A DNA stretch of 51,726 nucleotides from Micavibrio sp. UBA1850 (GCA_002338525.1 DDIM01000016.1:124418-176143); one strand, 5' to 3'; positions 1 through 8,564 are shown, counted from the first letter of the stretch. Notes: generated by a model not told the origin, from the sequence alone. Numbers and translations: made by a program.

Positions 1-576
1 TTTGTTGATAATCAATTAAAGTCCAAGACAGCAGAGATAAATGAATTACAAGAATCTCTTATGCAGGCACGCGCAGATGCACAAACGGCAGAGGCACGCT
101 ACACACAGCTTCAAAATGATGTACTAGAAGAGCTTCCCTTCGATGGTCCTTTGCGAAGCTTAATAGATGAGCTAAGACAGCGATTAGAAGAGGGCGTAAA
201 TCCAGAACGTCTATCTTTTGCCATTCGTGCCGCACGCCCCCCTCAAAACTGTACTGACGCAATGATAAAAAGGTTCGTACTGTCTACGCCTATGTATCAA
301 GGCCCTGACAGCCAAGTTGAGATCGATGGGAATATTTTTGTATCAGGAGAAGGGGTGTCTGCTAAAAACAGCAACGGAGAACCAGAGGCGTGGTATAACC
401 CTGCAAAACCTGTGACAATTAAACTGACCACTAAGGCAGGCGCGGTACAAACAAAAAAGGGGGCGCTACCCTTTAGTGATACGATTGTTGTCGATGACAA
501 AGAATATCGTTTCACTTTATCGGAGGGCGCACGCTCCTTCGTAAAGGTCACATATGACCATTGCGATTATCCGTAA
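1..576 (+). CDS. 3' part of an uncharacterised coiled-coil protein
   Basis: The reading frame is open from the first base, so the start lies outside the window; the stop is TAA at 574-576. The visible 191 residues begin with a heptad-like, charged stretch (about residues 1-60, rich in Q, E, K, A and L) typical of a coiled coil. A compact C-terminal domain of about 120 residues follows, with two Cys near its ends (in PPQNC and in YDHCDYP) and many short beta-prone segments. No signal peptide can be judged because the N terminus is missing. I do not recognise the family. It converges on the lipoprotein gene at 605-1408. A periplasmic or envelope role is only a guess from the paired cysteines and the neighbouring lipoproteins. 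Confidence 0.75.
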   Translation, partial: FVDNQLKSKTAEINELQESLMQARADAQTAEARYTQLQNDVLEELPFDGPLRSLIDELRQRLEEGVNPERLSFAIRAARPPQNCTDAMIKRFVLSTPMYQGPDSQVEIDGNIFVSGEGVSAKNSNGEPEAWYNPAKPVTIKLTTKAGAVQTKKGALPFSDTIVVDDKEYRFTLSEGARSFVKVTYDHCDYP

Positions 577-604
577 CGAAAACTATTCAAACCAGCTTAA
601 GTTT

Positions 605-1408
605 TTATATGCATGAGAAAGTAAGCTGATTGTGCTCTTTGTCATACTCCATATTAAATCGTTTGCTTTGTTGGTCGCAGTTTTTCATTGCCTTAAGCAT
701 CGCACCAGAATCGCCAGTTTTTAATAATCCCCCCGTAAATGTCGTGCCGAGCTGTCCAATGCTTGCATTTTTGGGCGAATAGCCTTGGAGGTTAATTTTA
801 ATTAACTGCTCACTTAATGTTGTGCATTGCCGGCCATTGTCACCGTCAATGGCCATGCCACCGCTTGTTTTTTCTAGACGGATGCTAAAATTATATGATC
901 GGCACGCACGCATGGTATTGAAATAGTTGGTCACTACGCTTTTTTGCTCGGGAGGCATACAGTATTTAAACACGTAACGCTCGGTGTAGTCATAACGATA
1001 ATAGGGCCGCCAAATAGGGCGCGTATTATTTATTGCGTTGACGAGGTTTTGTTGAGGGGTTGCGCGCCCATTGTATGCCCATACGCGCGCGCGAAGAAGC
1101 GAGCTTGAGTTTTGTGATGGAAATGCATTTATGGCATGAATGGGATGGTATCCCTCAATTGTCTCGGGGGCTTTAGAAATTGCCGCACATAGTATACTGG
1201 TCGCATTTTTATAACTGTAATAGTAAGGGTGTCCGTGTGTTTCAACGCGAACCTTGTAGGCGGGCTCTTCAGCGCGCGCAACTTCATTGCCCTTAACATC
1301 ATTTATAATAAGTGTCTCATCACTAATGTTTGTTTGAGAACAGGCGCTCAGACAAATAAAAGCAAGAGTAGAAAGGGAAGGGCGTATATATTTCAAAGAA
1401 AAAAGCAT
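605..1408 (-). CDS. Putative lipoprotein, paralogue of the next gene
   Basis: The product has 267 residues. A hydrophobic N terminus ends in the lipobox LSAC (Cys23), so it is probably a lipoprotein exported by Sec and processed by signal peptidase II. The mature part has a YHP motif at 87-89, NAFP at 94-97, a YVFKYCMPPEQ stretch at 145-155, and a C-terminal segment bounded by cysteines. The same landmarks in the same order occur in the protein encoded at 1462-2718, which indicates a gene duplication. No catalytic motif or known domain is recognised. The start codon has no evident Shine-Dalgarno sequence and lies in one arm of a hairpin (1401-1430), so expression may be coupled to the upstream gene or the start may be misjudged. 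Confidence 0.7.
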   Translation of the reverse strand: MLFSLKYIRPSLSTLAFICLSACSQTNISDETLIINDVKGNEVARAEEPAYKVRVETHGHPYYYSYKNATSILCAAISKAPETIEGYHPIHAINAFPSQNSSSLLRARVWAYNGRATPQQNLVNAINNTRPIWRPYYRYDYTERYVFKYCMPPEQKSVVTNYFNTMRACRSYNFSIRLEKTSGGMAIDGDNGRQCTTLSEQLIKINLQGYSPKNASIGQLGTTFTGGLLKTGDSGAMLKAMKNCDQQSKRFNMEYDKEHNQLTFSCI

Positions 1409-1430
1409 GATACATAAATACCATGCTTTT
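1401..1430 (-). terminator. Terminator-like hairpin overlapping a start codon
   Basis: The arms AAAAGCATG (1401-1409) and CATGCTTTT (1422-1430) pair perfectly over 9 bp around a 12-nt loop. Read on the minus strand, the 3' arm runs into a T-rich tract, as in an intrinsic terminator for the gene at 1462-2718. The ATG of the gene at 605-1408 (bases 1406-1408) is inside that 3' arm. The stem is A/T-rich, so strength is uncertain. Confidence 0.4.
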
Positions 1431-1461
1431 CAAAATTGATCTATTAAGGATCTGCTTATTA

Positions 1462-2718
1462 TTATTCGACGCGAAGACAAGCAATAGTAGGCTGTCCACC
1501 ATCTGTGCGAACACCTGTTTCCAGATTAAGGCCTCTTTTCTTGGCTTCCGCATGGCACGCATTATCAAACGCACGCACTTTGTTTGATCGAAGGCCTGTT
1601 TGTGAGGCAATGTCTTTCAACCTGTCTTCATGTGATGACGCAGTATTTCCTTTGCTTGGCTGGCTTGATTGGCCCGGCTGGCTTGATGGTGCTGATCCTT
1701 GAGATGATGATGAGCCTGATTCAGGAGACAATGTCAATCCGTTTGGAGTGTCATATGGGTAGACTGTTTTGCCTTGATAGTTAACAGCACGAACAGGATA
1801 TTCAGAACATGAAAACTTCGTTTTTCCATCGCTTGTAAGTGTCGCGTCCAAATAACGGCCTGTATTATTACAATATGCGTTTTCTTCAATCCATACGGCG
1901 GCATCACCACAATCTTGTGCGGCAATGTTACAAACAGATTCTGTCAAAATGTTTGAGATGTTACCAAAACCACGTTTTGTATTTTTCCAAGCTTTGCCAA
2001 GCGACCAGCCTGAATCGTCTTCATCGGCCAACATTTGCTGAGATTGCACTTTCATGAACGGTGCAATAAGCGTGTCACAATTGGCTTTTGTCAATGTACG
2101 AACGCTAATAGAGTTGCCTGATCGGTATGAGTAAATATCTCCGTTAACAGCATAAGCAGGCTCACAAATTTTACGAAGACGGTAAATGTCATCGATGGGC
2201 TGCTGCTCGCTTGGAGTCATCAGATAGTTATAAACGTAAGATTTTTGGTAGTTTATGCTTCTAGAGGCACTACCATGTTCAAAGTCAAAATGACCGCTTG
2301 AATTTTGAAAGCCAGAACGCTGGTGATTATCCATGAACAATTCTAGGCTTTGTTCACCGCTTAGAGGAGGGCGGTGAGCACGCGCGATCGGTGCCTTACA
2401 AAAAGTATTAGGCGTTACAACATAATTACCATTTGGTTTTGTAACGCTAGAACATTGAGCCGGAAATGCGTTGAGCAGCATCATTGGGTGATAATCAGAA
2501 TTACGAATAGCGTCGGCCATGACGGCCATTGATGATGGTACGCCAGCACGCATGGTTACTTGAACCTTTGTATCAGGGCTGCTTGTCGTGTCTGTGTTCA
2601 CAGGGATATCGCGCTCGGCGCGTTCAAAGTCGCTGTCTGTCGATGCACAGCCTGACCCTAAAATAGTGGCACCGGCTAAAAGAGCGGCCTTTGAATAATC
2701 TTGTACTAGTTTTTTCAA
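1462..2718 (-). CDS. Putative lipoprotein with Cys-bounded modules
   Basis: The product has 418 residues. The N terminus is a lipoprotein-type signal with Cys24 in GSGC (Gly at -3 is unusual). Landmarks shared with the 605-1408 product are YHP at 76-78, NAFP at 83-86, YVYNYLMTPSEQ at 161-172 and a Cys 13 residues later. The C-terminal half holds two segments of 20-25 residues, each starting and ending with Cys and ending in FSC or IAC. They are separated by a low-complexity Ser/Gln/Pro/Gly linker around residues 340-362. This looks like a secreted, disulphide-stabilised envelope protein with a flexible linker. The family is not recognised and no function can be assigned. It lies 112 bp downstream of the His-rich lipoprotein gene and 53 bp upstream of its paralogue, so co-transcription is plausible. 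Confidence 0.75.
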   Translation of the reverse strand: MKKLVQDYSKAALLAGATILGSGCASTDSDFERAERDIPVNTDTTSSPDTKVQVTMRAGVPSSMAVMADAIRNSDYHPMMLLNAFPAQCSSVTKPNGNYVVTPNTFCKAPIARAHRPPLSGEQSLELFMDNHQRSGFQNSSGHFDFEHGSASRSINYQKSYVYNYLMTPSEQQPIDDIYRLRKICEPAYAVNGDIYSYRSGNSISVRTLTKANCDTLIAPFMKVQSQQMLADEDDSGWSLGKAWKNTKRGFGNISNILTESVCNIAAQDCGDAAVWIEENAYCNNTGRYLDATLTSDGKTKFSCSEYPVRAVNYQGKTVYPYDTPNGLTLSPESGSSSSQGSAPSSQPGQSSQPSKGNTASSHEDRLKDIASQTGLRSNKVRAFDNACHAEAKKRGLNLETGVRTDGGQPTIACLRVE

Positions 2719-2831
2719 TCTAAATCTCCGTAATCCCTGCTAAATCTAATAAATACACCTCTAGGATACATTTACTGATCGAAAAATGCAAACTGTTTAC
2801 GTAAAATAAGAGGTGCGCCAATATGTTAGGT

Positions 2832-3368
2832 CTATTCTGGTTTCATGCCTGATGCTGACATGTCGGGGCCCGGGCGTCGATTATTAAGTATTCTGTTAGT
2901 AATACCAACAGCAACACCACCAAGAATTACACTGCCAACAATGTCGTTGCGAAGGTAGTAACTTCCGTGCGCCCCATCATAGTAAACATCTATATGAGGT
3001 CTGTTATACCCTCGGTAATTATATGGGTAGTCATTATGATGATCGTGCCCATTATGACCGTGACCGTGATGATCGTGCCCATGATATTGGTTGTTATAAT
3101 GTCTATGATAATGACGGCCTGTATCGTGACAGGCATGATCTTGCAAGAAATAGCCAGAATTACGATTAAACTGTCCTGTAAAGGGACGTCCAAGGTAATT
3201 GTAGCTGTACCCGAAAAATGCACGATTGTGCATATATTGTCCTGTGCGGTAATAATCTTCTTCTGTTGGAGATGCGCTAACAACTTCTAATGAGGCACAC
3301 CCAGATGTTCCTGCTACAACTGCGCCGGCAAACGCAATGTTTCTAAATGTTTTAGATGCTATACCCAT
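2832..3368 (-). CDS. Histidine-rich putative lipoprotein
   Basis: The product has 178 residues. A hydrophobic N terminus ends at Cys24 in TSGCAS, very like the lipobox of the neighbouring lipoprotein, so membrane anchoring is likely. The middle is rich in Tyr and Asn and then in His, Gly and Asp, with two copies of a GHDHH-type unit encoded by a 30-bp DNA repeat (3037-3082). A short hydrophobic segment (GSVILGGVAVGI) lies near the C terminus and could be a glycine-zipper-like membrane segment. Clustered His and Asp suggest binding of a divalent metal such as Ni, Zn or Cu, but this is inference from composition. It follows parE on the same strand after 111 bp. No named family is recognised. 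Confidence 0.7.
   Translation of the reverse strand: MGIASKTFRNIAFAGAVVAGTSGCASLEVVSASPTEEDYYRTGQYMHNRAFFGYSYNYLGRPFTGQFNRNSGYFLQDHACHDTGRHYHRHYNNQYHGHDHHGHGHNGHDHHNDYPYNYRGYNRPHIDVYYDGAHGSYYLRNDIVGSVILGGVAVGITNRILNNRRPGPDMSASGMKPE
3037..3082. repeat. 30-bp period repeat in the His-rich gene
   Basis: A 16-bp sequence, TGATGATCGTGCCCAT, occurs at 3037-3052 and again at 3067-3082, exactly 30 bp (10 codons) apart. It encodes the duplicated His-Gly-Asp unit of the lipoprotein at 2832-3368, so the His-rich stretch probably grew by slippage or a short tandem duplication. Confidence 0.8.
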
Positions 3369-3479
3369 GTTTCATGTCTCCCACAAATTAGATTTAATTT
3401 AAAAGAACATAGAGCAAGACGTCTTAAAAATCAAGATGTTTGTCTTATGGTAAATAAAATGCCCGTATATTCATAAATT

Positions 3480-5516
3480 TTAAATATCGATATCGCTTAC
3501 AAACTCAGCATTTTTTTGAATAAAGTCGTAACGCGCTTCGGCTTTTTTACCCATCAATTGATCAATCAAATTGTCGACATCAACTTTACGTTCTGTTGGC
3601 GCGTCTAGTGTGTCTTCCTGTGCTAAGGCTTCATTGACCATGTCAAATGTCGCTTTTGCGTGTGGAACGGTAATACGAAGCAGCGTACGACTCTCCGGCG
3701 CCATAGTGGTTTCTTTTAATTGTTTGGCTGGCATTTCCCCAAGACCTTTAAAACGGCTAAAGTCTATTTTGCTTTTGCCTTTAAACATTGTCTCAAGAAG
3801 TTCATCTTTATGGGCGTCATCTCGGGCATATGCTGACAGATTACCAGAAACCATACGATAAAGTGGAGGTTGTGCGAGGTATAAATACCCTTCTTCTATC
3901 AACTCACGCATTTGAGAGTAGAAAAACGTTATGAGAAGGGCTGCAATGTGCGCGCCGTCAACGTCCGCATCTGTCATGATGATAATTTTTTCATAGCGAA
4001 GGTCAGAAAGGTTGAATTTATCATTCGTGCCGCAGCCCAATGCCATAATCATATCTTGGACTTCGTTATTGGCTTTGATCTTATCTTTTGTGGCACTAAA
4101 CACATTCAAAATTTTACCGCGCAATGGAAGTACCGCTTGCGTTTGACGGTTACGCGCCTGCTTAGCAGATCCTCCCGCACTGTCTCCCTCAACGATGAAG
4201 ATCTCGGTGCCTTCAGATGTTTTGCTTGAACAATCTGCCAATTTGCCCGGCAGGCGTAGTTTTTGCGTTGCACTTTTTCGTGACGTAGCCTTTTCTGCAC
4301 GGCGGCGCAGGCGGTCTTCGGCACGAAGGATAATGCTGTTGAGCAAAACATTGCTTGTTGTCGGATCACTTGTAAGCCAGTGCTCAAAACGGTCTTTAAT
4401 CGCCTGATCTACTAGCTTTGAAACATGACTGCTAACCAAGCGCTCTTTCGTTTGGCCCTGAAACTGCGGGTCACGAATAAACACAGACAAAATAACTGCC
4501 GCCCCATTCATCACATCATCTGCAGTGATGATTGAGGCCTTTTTAATATCTGCAAACTCTGCATAGTTTTTTAAACCGCGAAGCAAGGCTGTTCTTAACC
4601 CTGATTCATGTGTTCCGCCTAACGGTGTCGGGATTGTATTACAATATGAGTGACTGAAGGATAAATCGCGGTCAGGCCATGCAATGGCAAAGTCAATCTT
4701 GCCCTGACTATCAGGAAGCTCAATATGACCATGAAACGGCGTGTCGACAATCAGGGCCTTATTTTGCAACTCAGATTGTAAAAAGTCGACAAGACCATTG
4801 GGAAAGTGGAACACGTCTTCAGGCTTCGCAACACTATCGGGCTTAATTAATGCAGGGTCGCATTTCCAACGAATTTCAACTCCTTTAAACAAATACGCCT
4901 TTGAACGTGCCATTGCATATAATACGGCGGGCTTGAACTTTTTGTCTTCACCAAATATTTCTGCATCTGGATGAAAATAGACGGTTGTGCCTCGTCTATT
5001 GGGTGTTGAACCTAGCTCTTCAAGCTTGCCTTGGGCAATGCCACGTGAAAATGATTGTTTAAACAGCTGCTTGTTACGAGCAACTTCAACCCACATATTA
5101 TCAGAAAGCGCGTTCACCACAGAAATACCAACACCGTGCAAACCACCCGATGTTTCGTAGGCGCCCGCTTTAAACTTACCACCAGAGTGAAGCGTGGAGA
5201 GGATAACCTCTAGGGCTGATTTGTCTGGAAATTTAGGGTGGGGGTCAACAGGAATTCCTCGACCGTTGTCAGATATGGTTATCCCACCATCAAGGTGGAG
5301 CTCAATTTCAATGCGATTGGCATGACCTGCAACCGCTTCGTCCATAGAGTTGTCGAGCACTTCCCATGCAAGGTGGTGTAGAGCTTTTTCATCCGTGCCA
5401 CCAATATACATACCAGGGCGAAGTCTAACGGGTTCTAACCCTTCAAGGACTTCGATGTCTGAGGCATTGTAACTATCGGCTTGGGTGGCCTTATTATCCG
5501 CAAATAAATCACTCAT
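3480..5516 (-). CDS. parE: DNA topoisomerase IV subunit B
   Basis: ParE is the ATPase half of topoisomerase IV, which with ParC decatenates daughter chromosomes in the cytoplasm. The 678-residue product has the GHKL ATP site: Glu52 and Asn56 in WEVLDNSMDE, DNGRG at 83-87 and GGLHGVG at 124-130. The QTK loop follows at 355-357. The TOPRIM metal site is EGDSAGG at 443-449 and DADVDG at 516-521. Length, the lack of the long GyrB insert, and the sequence after LRGKILNV favour ParE over GyrB. No parC is present in the window. The gene diverges from the exported-protein gene at 5618 across a 101-bp gap that must hold both promoters. The gene appears intact. Confidence 0.95.
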   Translation of the reverse strand: MSDLFADNKATQADSYNASDIEVLEGLEPVRLRPGMYIGGTDEKALHHLAWEVLDNSMDEAVAGHANRIEIELHLDGGITISDNGRGIPVDPHPKFPDKSALEVILSTLHSGGKFKAGAYETSGGLHGVGISVVNALSDNMWVEVARNKQLFKQSFSRGIAQGKLEELGSTPNRRGTTVYFHPDAEIFGEDKKFKPAVLYAMARSKAYLFKGVEIRWKCDPALIKPDSVAKPEDVFHFPNGLVDFLQSELQNKALIVDTPFHGHIELPDSQGKIDFAIAWPDRDLSFSHSYCNTIPTPLGGTHESGLRTALLRGLKNYAEFADIKKASIITADDVMNGAAVILSVFIRDPQFQGQTKERLVSSHVSKLVDQAIKDRFEHWLTSDPTTSNVLLNSIILRAEDRLRRRAEKATSRKSATQKLRLPGKLADCSSKTSEGTEIFIVEGDSAGGSAKQARNRQTQAVLPLRGKILNVFSATKDKIKANNEVQDMIMALGCGTNDKFNLSDLRYEKIIIMTDADVDGAHIAALLITFFYSQMRELIEEGYLYLAQPPLYRMVSGNLSAYARDDAHKDELLETMFKGKSKIDFSRFKGLGEMPAKQLKETTMAPESRTLLRITVPHAKATFDMVNEALAQEDTLDAPTERKVDVDNLIDQLMGKKAEARYDFIQKNAEFVSDIDI

Positions 5517-5617
5517 GATTACACATTCTTTAACTTTAATTTATATTTATGTATTACAATACAGACTACGCATTGTCTATCAAGGCGTGCATGGTAAACA
5601 ATTAGGAAACTATCAAC

Positions 5618-6865
5618 ATGAAACCGACATTTTGTACCGCTGTTGTGGCTGTAATGCTCACTTTTTCAACGATGACTTTTATGCCCTCTGCCATATGGGC
5701 GCAAAGCGAGGACGATAAGCAACCTACAGGCGAAGCACTGAAAACGGACGATAGTGGCCGTAAGGATATCGGAGATTTATCGTTCGATGTCATTGTTGAA
5801 AACGCAGATAACCCGCTGATGACGAAAGAGGGGTTTGTCGACCAGTCAGTGCTTTATGAAGAGTCCCCCGTATCAGATGAAAAGCTAGCCTATAGAATTT
5901 ATCTACCTAAATCGTGGGAAAAAATTTCAGAAGATAAGCTCGAAAATTATAAGCTCAGCCGTTATTTGCTCGGTGAGGTGGCACGCTATGTAAGCCCGCC
6001 ATTAGGAGATCATCGCGCGACTTTTTCTATACAAGCGCTTCGTATGGATAGTTTTATGAGTATCGAGCATTGGTTTTCAAACTACATCTCTGTTCAAGGC
6101 TTATTTCTTGATGGTATCAAGGTGTTTTCCGATGACTTGATTCATGCTGAATATACTGTTTTTGACGAGGAAGGATCGTCCAAAGTCCGTGCTGTTATTC
6201 AAAGAAACGGTGCGCGCGTTATCTTATCTGAGTATGCATTGCCTTTGAGTGCGTATGTAAGTGAAAACACCAATTTGCAGCGGTGGTCTATGTCATTATT
6301 TAGGCTTGTCAACACTTCAAAAGATATTGACGCACTGACCGAGCAACATGCCTATCTTGATATTGCAGGACACCTCTATCCTAAGGGGTGGCAGTCTAAA
6401 AGTAAGAATTATGACAGTATCAATGATATATCTGCGACATTTGGTCGTACCAAAACGGCAAAGGTAAGCGGAGAAGTCGAGCTGTTCCTAGACAGTGCGC
6501 AAGGGATTATTGAAACGCAATTAATCTCCAAGGAGTCGTTTCCTGATGTTGAGCTGCAAATGAAAGAATTCATTTCACGCTATGCCAATGACGTTAGCTT
6601 GGTAGTGGATAGCTACAGAGAAATACAGCGCAAACCCGGTAATAAAGAGCGAACAGTTGCATACAAACCCATCCGTGTTTTCTTCTCAGATACAGAAAAT
6701 AAAGAAACGGTGACTATGGAATATTGGCTTACATACAATGAAAGTGCCGAACATTACTTCATCGTCGGAATGTTAATGCCAATTCAGGGGTTTAATTACA
6801 ATTTATGGGCAGAAAATGTAGCTGCATACAATCTCATTCTTAAATCGTTCTTTGTGAATAAATAG
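5618..6865 (+). CDS. Exported protein with two related domains
   Basis: The product has 415 residues. A signal peptide with a likely cleavage after Ala28 (AIWA, then QS) shows export to the periplasm. The rest appears to be two similar halves: one begins near RIYLPKSW (93-100) and ends near LQRWSMSLFRLVN (220-232), the other begins near HLYPKGW (252-258) and ends with the C-terminal LILKSFFVN. The 'P-x-x-W' opening and alternating strands recall PsbP/MOG1-like folds, but that is a weak inference. A good ribosome binding site (AGGAAA) precedes the ATG. The gene stands alone between parE and glnA and ends at a strong terminator. No specific function is recognised. Confidence 0.75.
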   Translation: MKPTFCTAVVAVMLTFSTMTFMPSAIWAQSEDDKQPTGEALKTDDSGRKDIGDLSFDVIVENADNPLMTKEGFVDQSVLYEESPVSDEKLAYRIYLPKSWEKISEDKLENYKLSRYLLGEVARYVSPPLGDHRATFSIQALRMDSFMSIEHWFSNYISVQGLFLDGIKVFSDDLIHAEYTVFDEEGSSKVRAVIQRNGARVILSEYALPLSAYVSENTNLQRWSMSLFRLVNTSKDIDALTEQHAYLDIAGHLYPKGWQSKSKNYDSINDISATFGRTKTAKVSGEVELFLDSAQGIIETQLISKESFPDVELQMKEFISRYANDVSLVVDSYREIQRKPGNKERTVAYKPIRVFFSDTENKETVTMEYWLTYNESAEHYFIVGMLMPIQGFNYNLWAENVAAYNLILKSFFVNK

Positions 6866-6894
6866 TTTCGGTTAAAAGATTTAGAAGATAAAAG

Positions 6895-6922
6895 AAAAGC
6901 CCGCTTTGACGCGGGCTTTTTT
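6895..6922. terminator. Bidirectional terminator
   Basis: AAAAGCCCGC (6895-6904) pairs with GCGGGCTTTT (6911-6920) around a 6-nt loop, flanked by A and T runs on either side. It can end both the plus-strand gene at 5618-6865 and minus-strand transcription from glnA, whose stop is at 6946. Confidence 0.85.
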
Positions 6923-6945
6923 GTATCTATGGAGCTGATTAGAAT

Positions 6946-8379
6946 TTAAGATGAATAATACATATCAAATTCAACAGGGTGAGGCATAGTTTCATAACGT
7001 AATACCTCTTCCATTTTTAGCTCGATATAGCCTTCGATCATATCCTCGGTGAAAACATCACCCTTAAGAAGGAATGCGTGATCTTCTTTTAACGACTCAA
7101 GCGCTTGTCTAAGGGACCCACAAACTTGCGGTAGTTTTGCAAGCTCATCGGCATGCAAATCGTACAGATTTTTATCCATGGCATCGCCTGGGTGGATTTT
7201 ATTCTCAATACCATCAAGGCCAGCCATCATCATTGCCGAAAACGCTAGATACGGATTTGCAAGCGGGTCTGGGAATCTGACTTCAACGCGGCGTGCTTTA
7301 TCTCCTATTGCCATAGGGATACGGCAAGAGGCTGAACGGTTACGAGAAGAATAGGCTAGGATAACGGGGGCTTCATAACCGGGAACCAAGCGTTTGTAAC
7401 TGTTTGTTGATGGGTTGGTAAAGGCGTTGAGTGCACGCGCGTGTTTGATGATACCGCCTATATAGTATAGACATGTTTCTGAAAGGCCTGCATATTCTTT
7501 TCCAGCAAAGAGAGGTTTATTTCCCTTCCAAAGAGATTGGTGGCAATGCATACCAGATCCGTTATCACCATAGACAGGTTTTGGCATAAAGGTCGCTGTT
7601 TTCCCATAGGCGTGAGCAACATTCATGACGGCGTGTTTGTATAGCTGTGTATTATCAGCGCATTTAAGGAGTGTGTCGAACTTAATGCCGAGCTCGTGCT
7701 GACTGGGCGCAACTTCATGGTGATGCTTTTCAGGCTCTACACCAACAGCCGCTAAAACTGTGAGCATTTCAGCACGTAGATCTGATTCGCTGTCTACTGG
7801 TGCTTCTGGGAAGTAACCCCCCTTAATACGAGGTCTGTGACCTGTGTTACCACCGTCATAGTCTTTGAAAGAATTGTAAGGGCCTTCTTGGCTGTCAATT
7901 TCTACACCCACACGATGCTGTGATGTGTCGTATTTTACGCTGTCAAAAATAAAGAACTCAGCCTCTGGTCCAAAACTAATTGTATCTGCAATTTTTGTCT
8001 TCTTCAGATATTCTTCTGCCTTTTTAGCAATAGAGCGTGGGTCTCTATTGTAAGGATCTCCTGAAGAGGGCTCGTACACATCGCAAAAAACATCAAGCGT
8101 TGGTTGAGCAGAGAAGGGGCATATACTAATACGGGTGACATCTGGTTTCATCAGCATATCCGACTCATTAATGGCTTTCCATCCAGAAACAGACGACCCA
8201 TCAAAATAAAACCCATCATTTAAAAGGTCTTCGTCAACTTGAGACACGGGGAACGCCACATGATGCATTTTGGATCGAAGATCAGAGAAGCGAAAATTGA
8301 AAAACTCAATATCGTGCTCTTTTGCAATTTTAATGCACTCTGATGCATTTTTTGCTGTTGTGATTGTCTTTTGGCTCAT
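6946..8379 (-). CDS. glnA: Glutamine synthetase, type I
   Basis: The enzyme makes glutamine from glutamate, ammonia and ATP in the cytoplasm as a dodecamer. The 477-residue length fits bacterial GSI. Visible signatures include FDGSSVSGW near residue 60, the ATP-site region around KPVYGDNGSGMHCHQS, NRSASCRIP and the metal-site region EAEFFIF. Tyr406, in KNLYDL, corresponds to the adenylylated Tyr397 of the E. coli enzyme, so control by GlnE adenylylation is likely. In many alphaproteobacteria glnA follows glnB; here the upstream neighbours on the other strand are tRNA genes and no glnB is nearby. Ribosome binding site AAAGGGA precedes the ATG. I could not find a convincing sigma-54 promoter upstream. 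Confidence 0.96.
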   Translation of the reverse strand: MSQKTITTAKNASECIKIAKEHDIEFFNFRFSDLRSKMHHVAFPVSQVDEDLLNDGFYFDGSSVSGWKAINESDMLMKPDVTRISICPFSAQPTLDVFCDVYEPSSGDPYNRDPRSIAKKAEEYLKKTKIADTISFGPEAEFFIFDSVKYDTSQHRVGVEIDSQEGPYNSFKDYDGGNTGHRPRIKGGYFPEAPVDSESDLRAEMLTVLAAVGVEPEKHHHEVAPSQHELGIKFDTLLKCADNTQLYKHAVMNVAHAYGKTATFMPKPVYGDNGSGMHCHQSLWKGNKPLFAGKEYAGLSETCLYYIGGIIKHARALNAFTNPSTNSYKRLVPGYEAPVILAYSSRNRSASCRIPMAIGDKARRVEVRFPDPLANPYLAFSAMMMAGLDGIENKIHPGDAMDKNLYDLHADELAKLPQVCGSLRQALESLKEDHAFLLKGDVFTEDMIEGYIELKMEEVLRYETMPHPVEFDMYYSS

Positions 8380-8421
8380 AGTAGATATCCCTTTAATATG
8401 TATGTTGAGGTGTAAATTGGG

Positions 8422-8443
8422 TTATGCATTTATAAAAGCATAA
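8422..8443. promoter_or_regulatory. Inverted repeat upstream of glnA
   Basis: TTATGC (8422-8427) and GCATAA (8438-8443) form a 6-bp inverted repeat with a 10-nt spacer, about 45 bp before the glnA start. It could be an operator, but no known regulator site is recognised and the composition is A/T-rich. The rest of 8444-8560 shows nothing definite. Confidence 0.25.
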
Positions 8444-8564
8444 ACAGTTAAATAGAAAAAGGGGCTAATGCGTCTAATCCTCAATTTTTGCATATCTAAT
8501 CTACGTTTTTAGTATGTGTTAAGGCACTGAGAACAAATTTTTTATAAAATGATCTAATTTAGAC

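Noticed and set aside
1323..1610. 95-codon minus-strand frame across the junction of the two paralogous lipoprotein genes
   Set aside because: It overlaps both lipoproteins in another phase; the paralogy of those proteins supports their frames instead.
2756..2815. CACCTCT ... AGAGGTG inverted repeat between two lipoprotein genes
   Set aside because: Seven bp arms separated by 46 nt with no T run; probably chance.
2967..3290. 107-codon plus-strand frame opposite the His-rich lipoprotein
   Set aside because: Its Met/Ile/Val-rich sequence is the complement of His, Asp and Asn codons of the real gene; no ribosome binding site.
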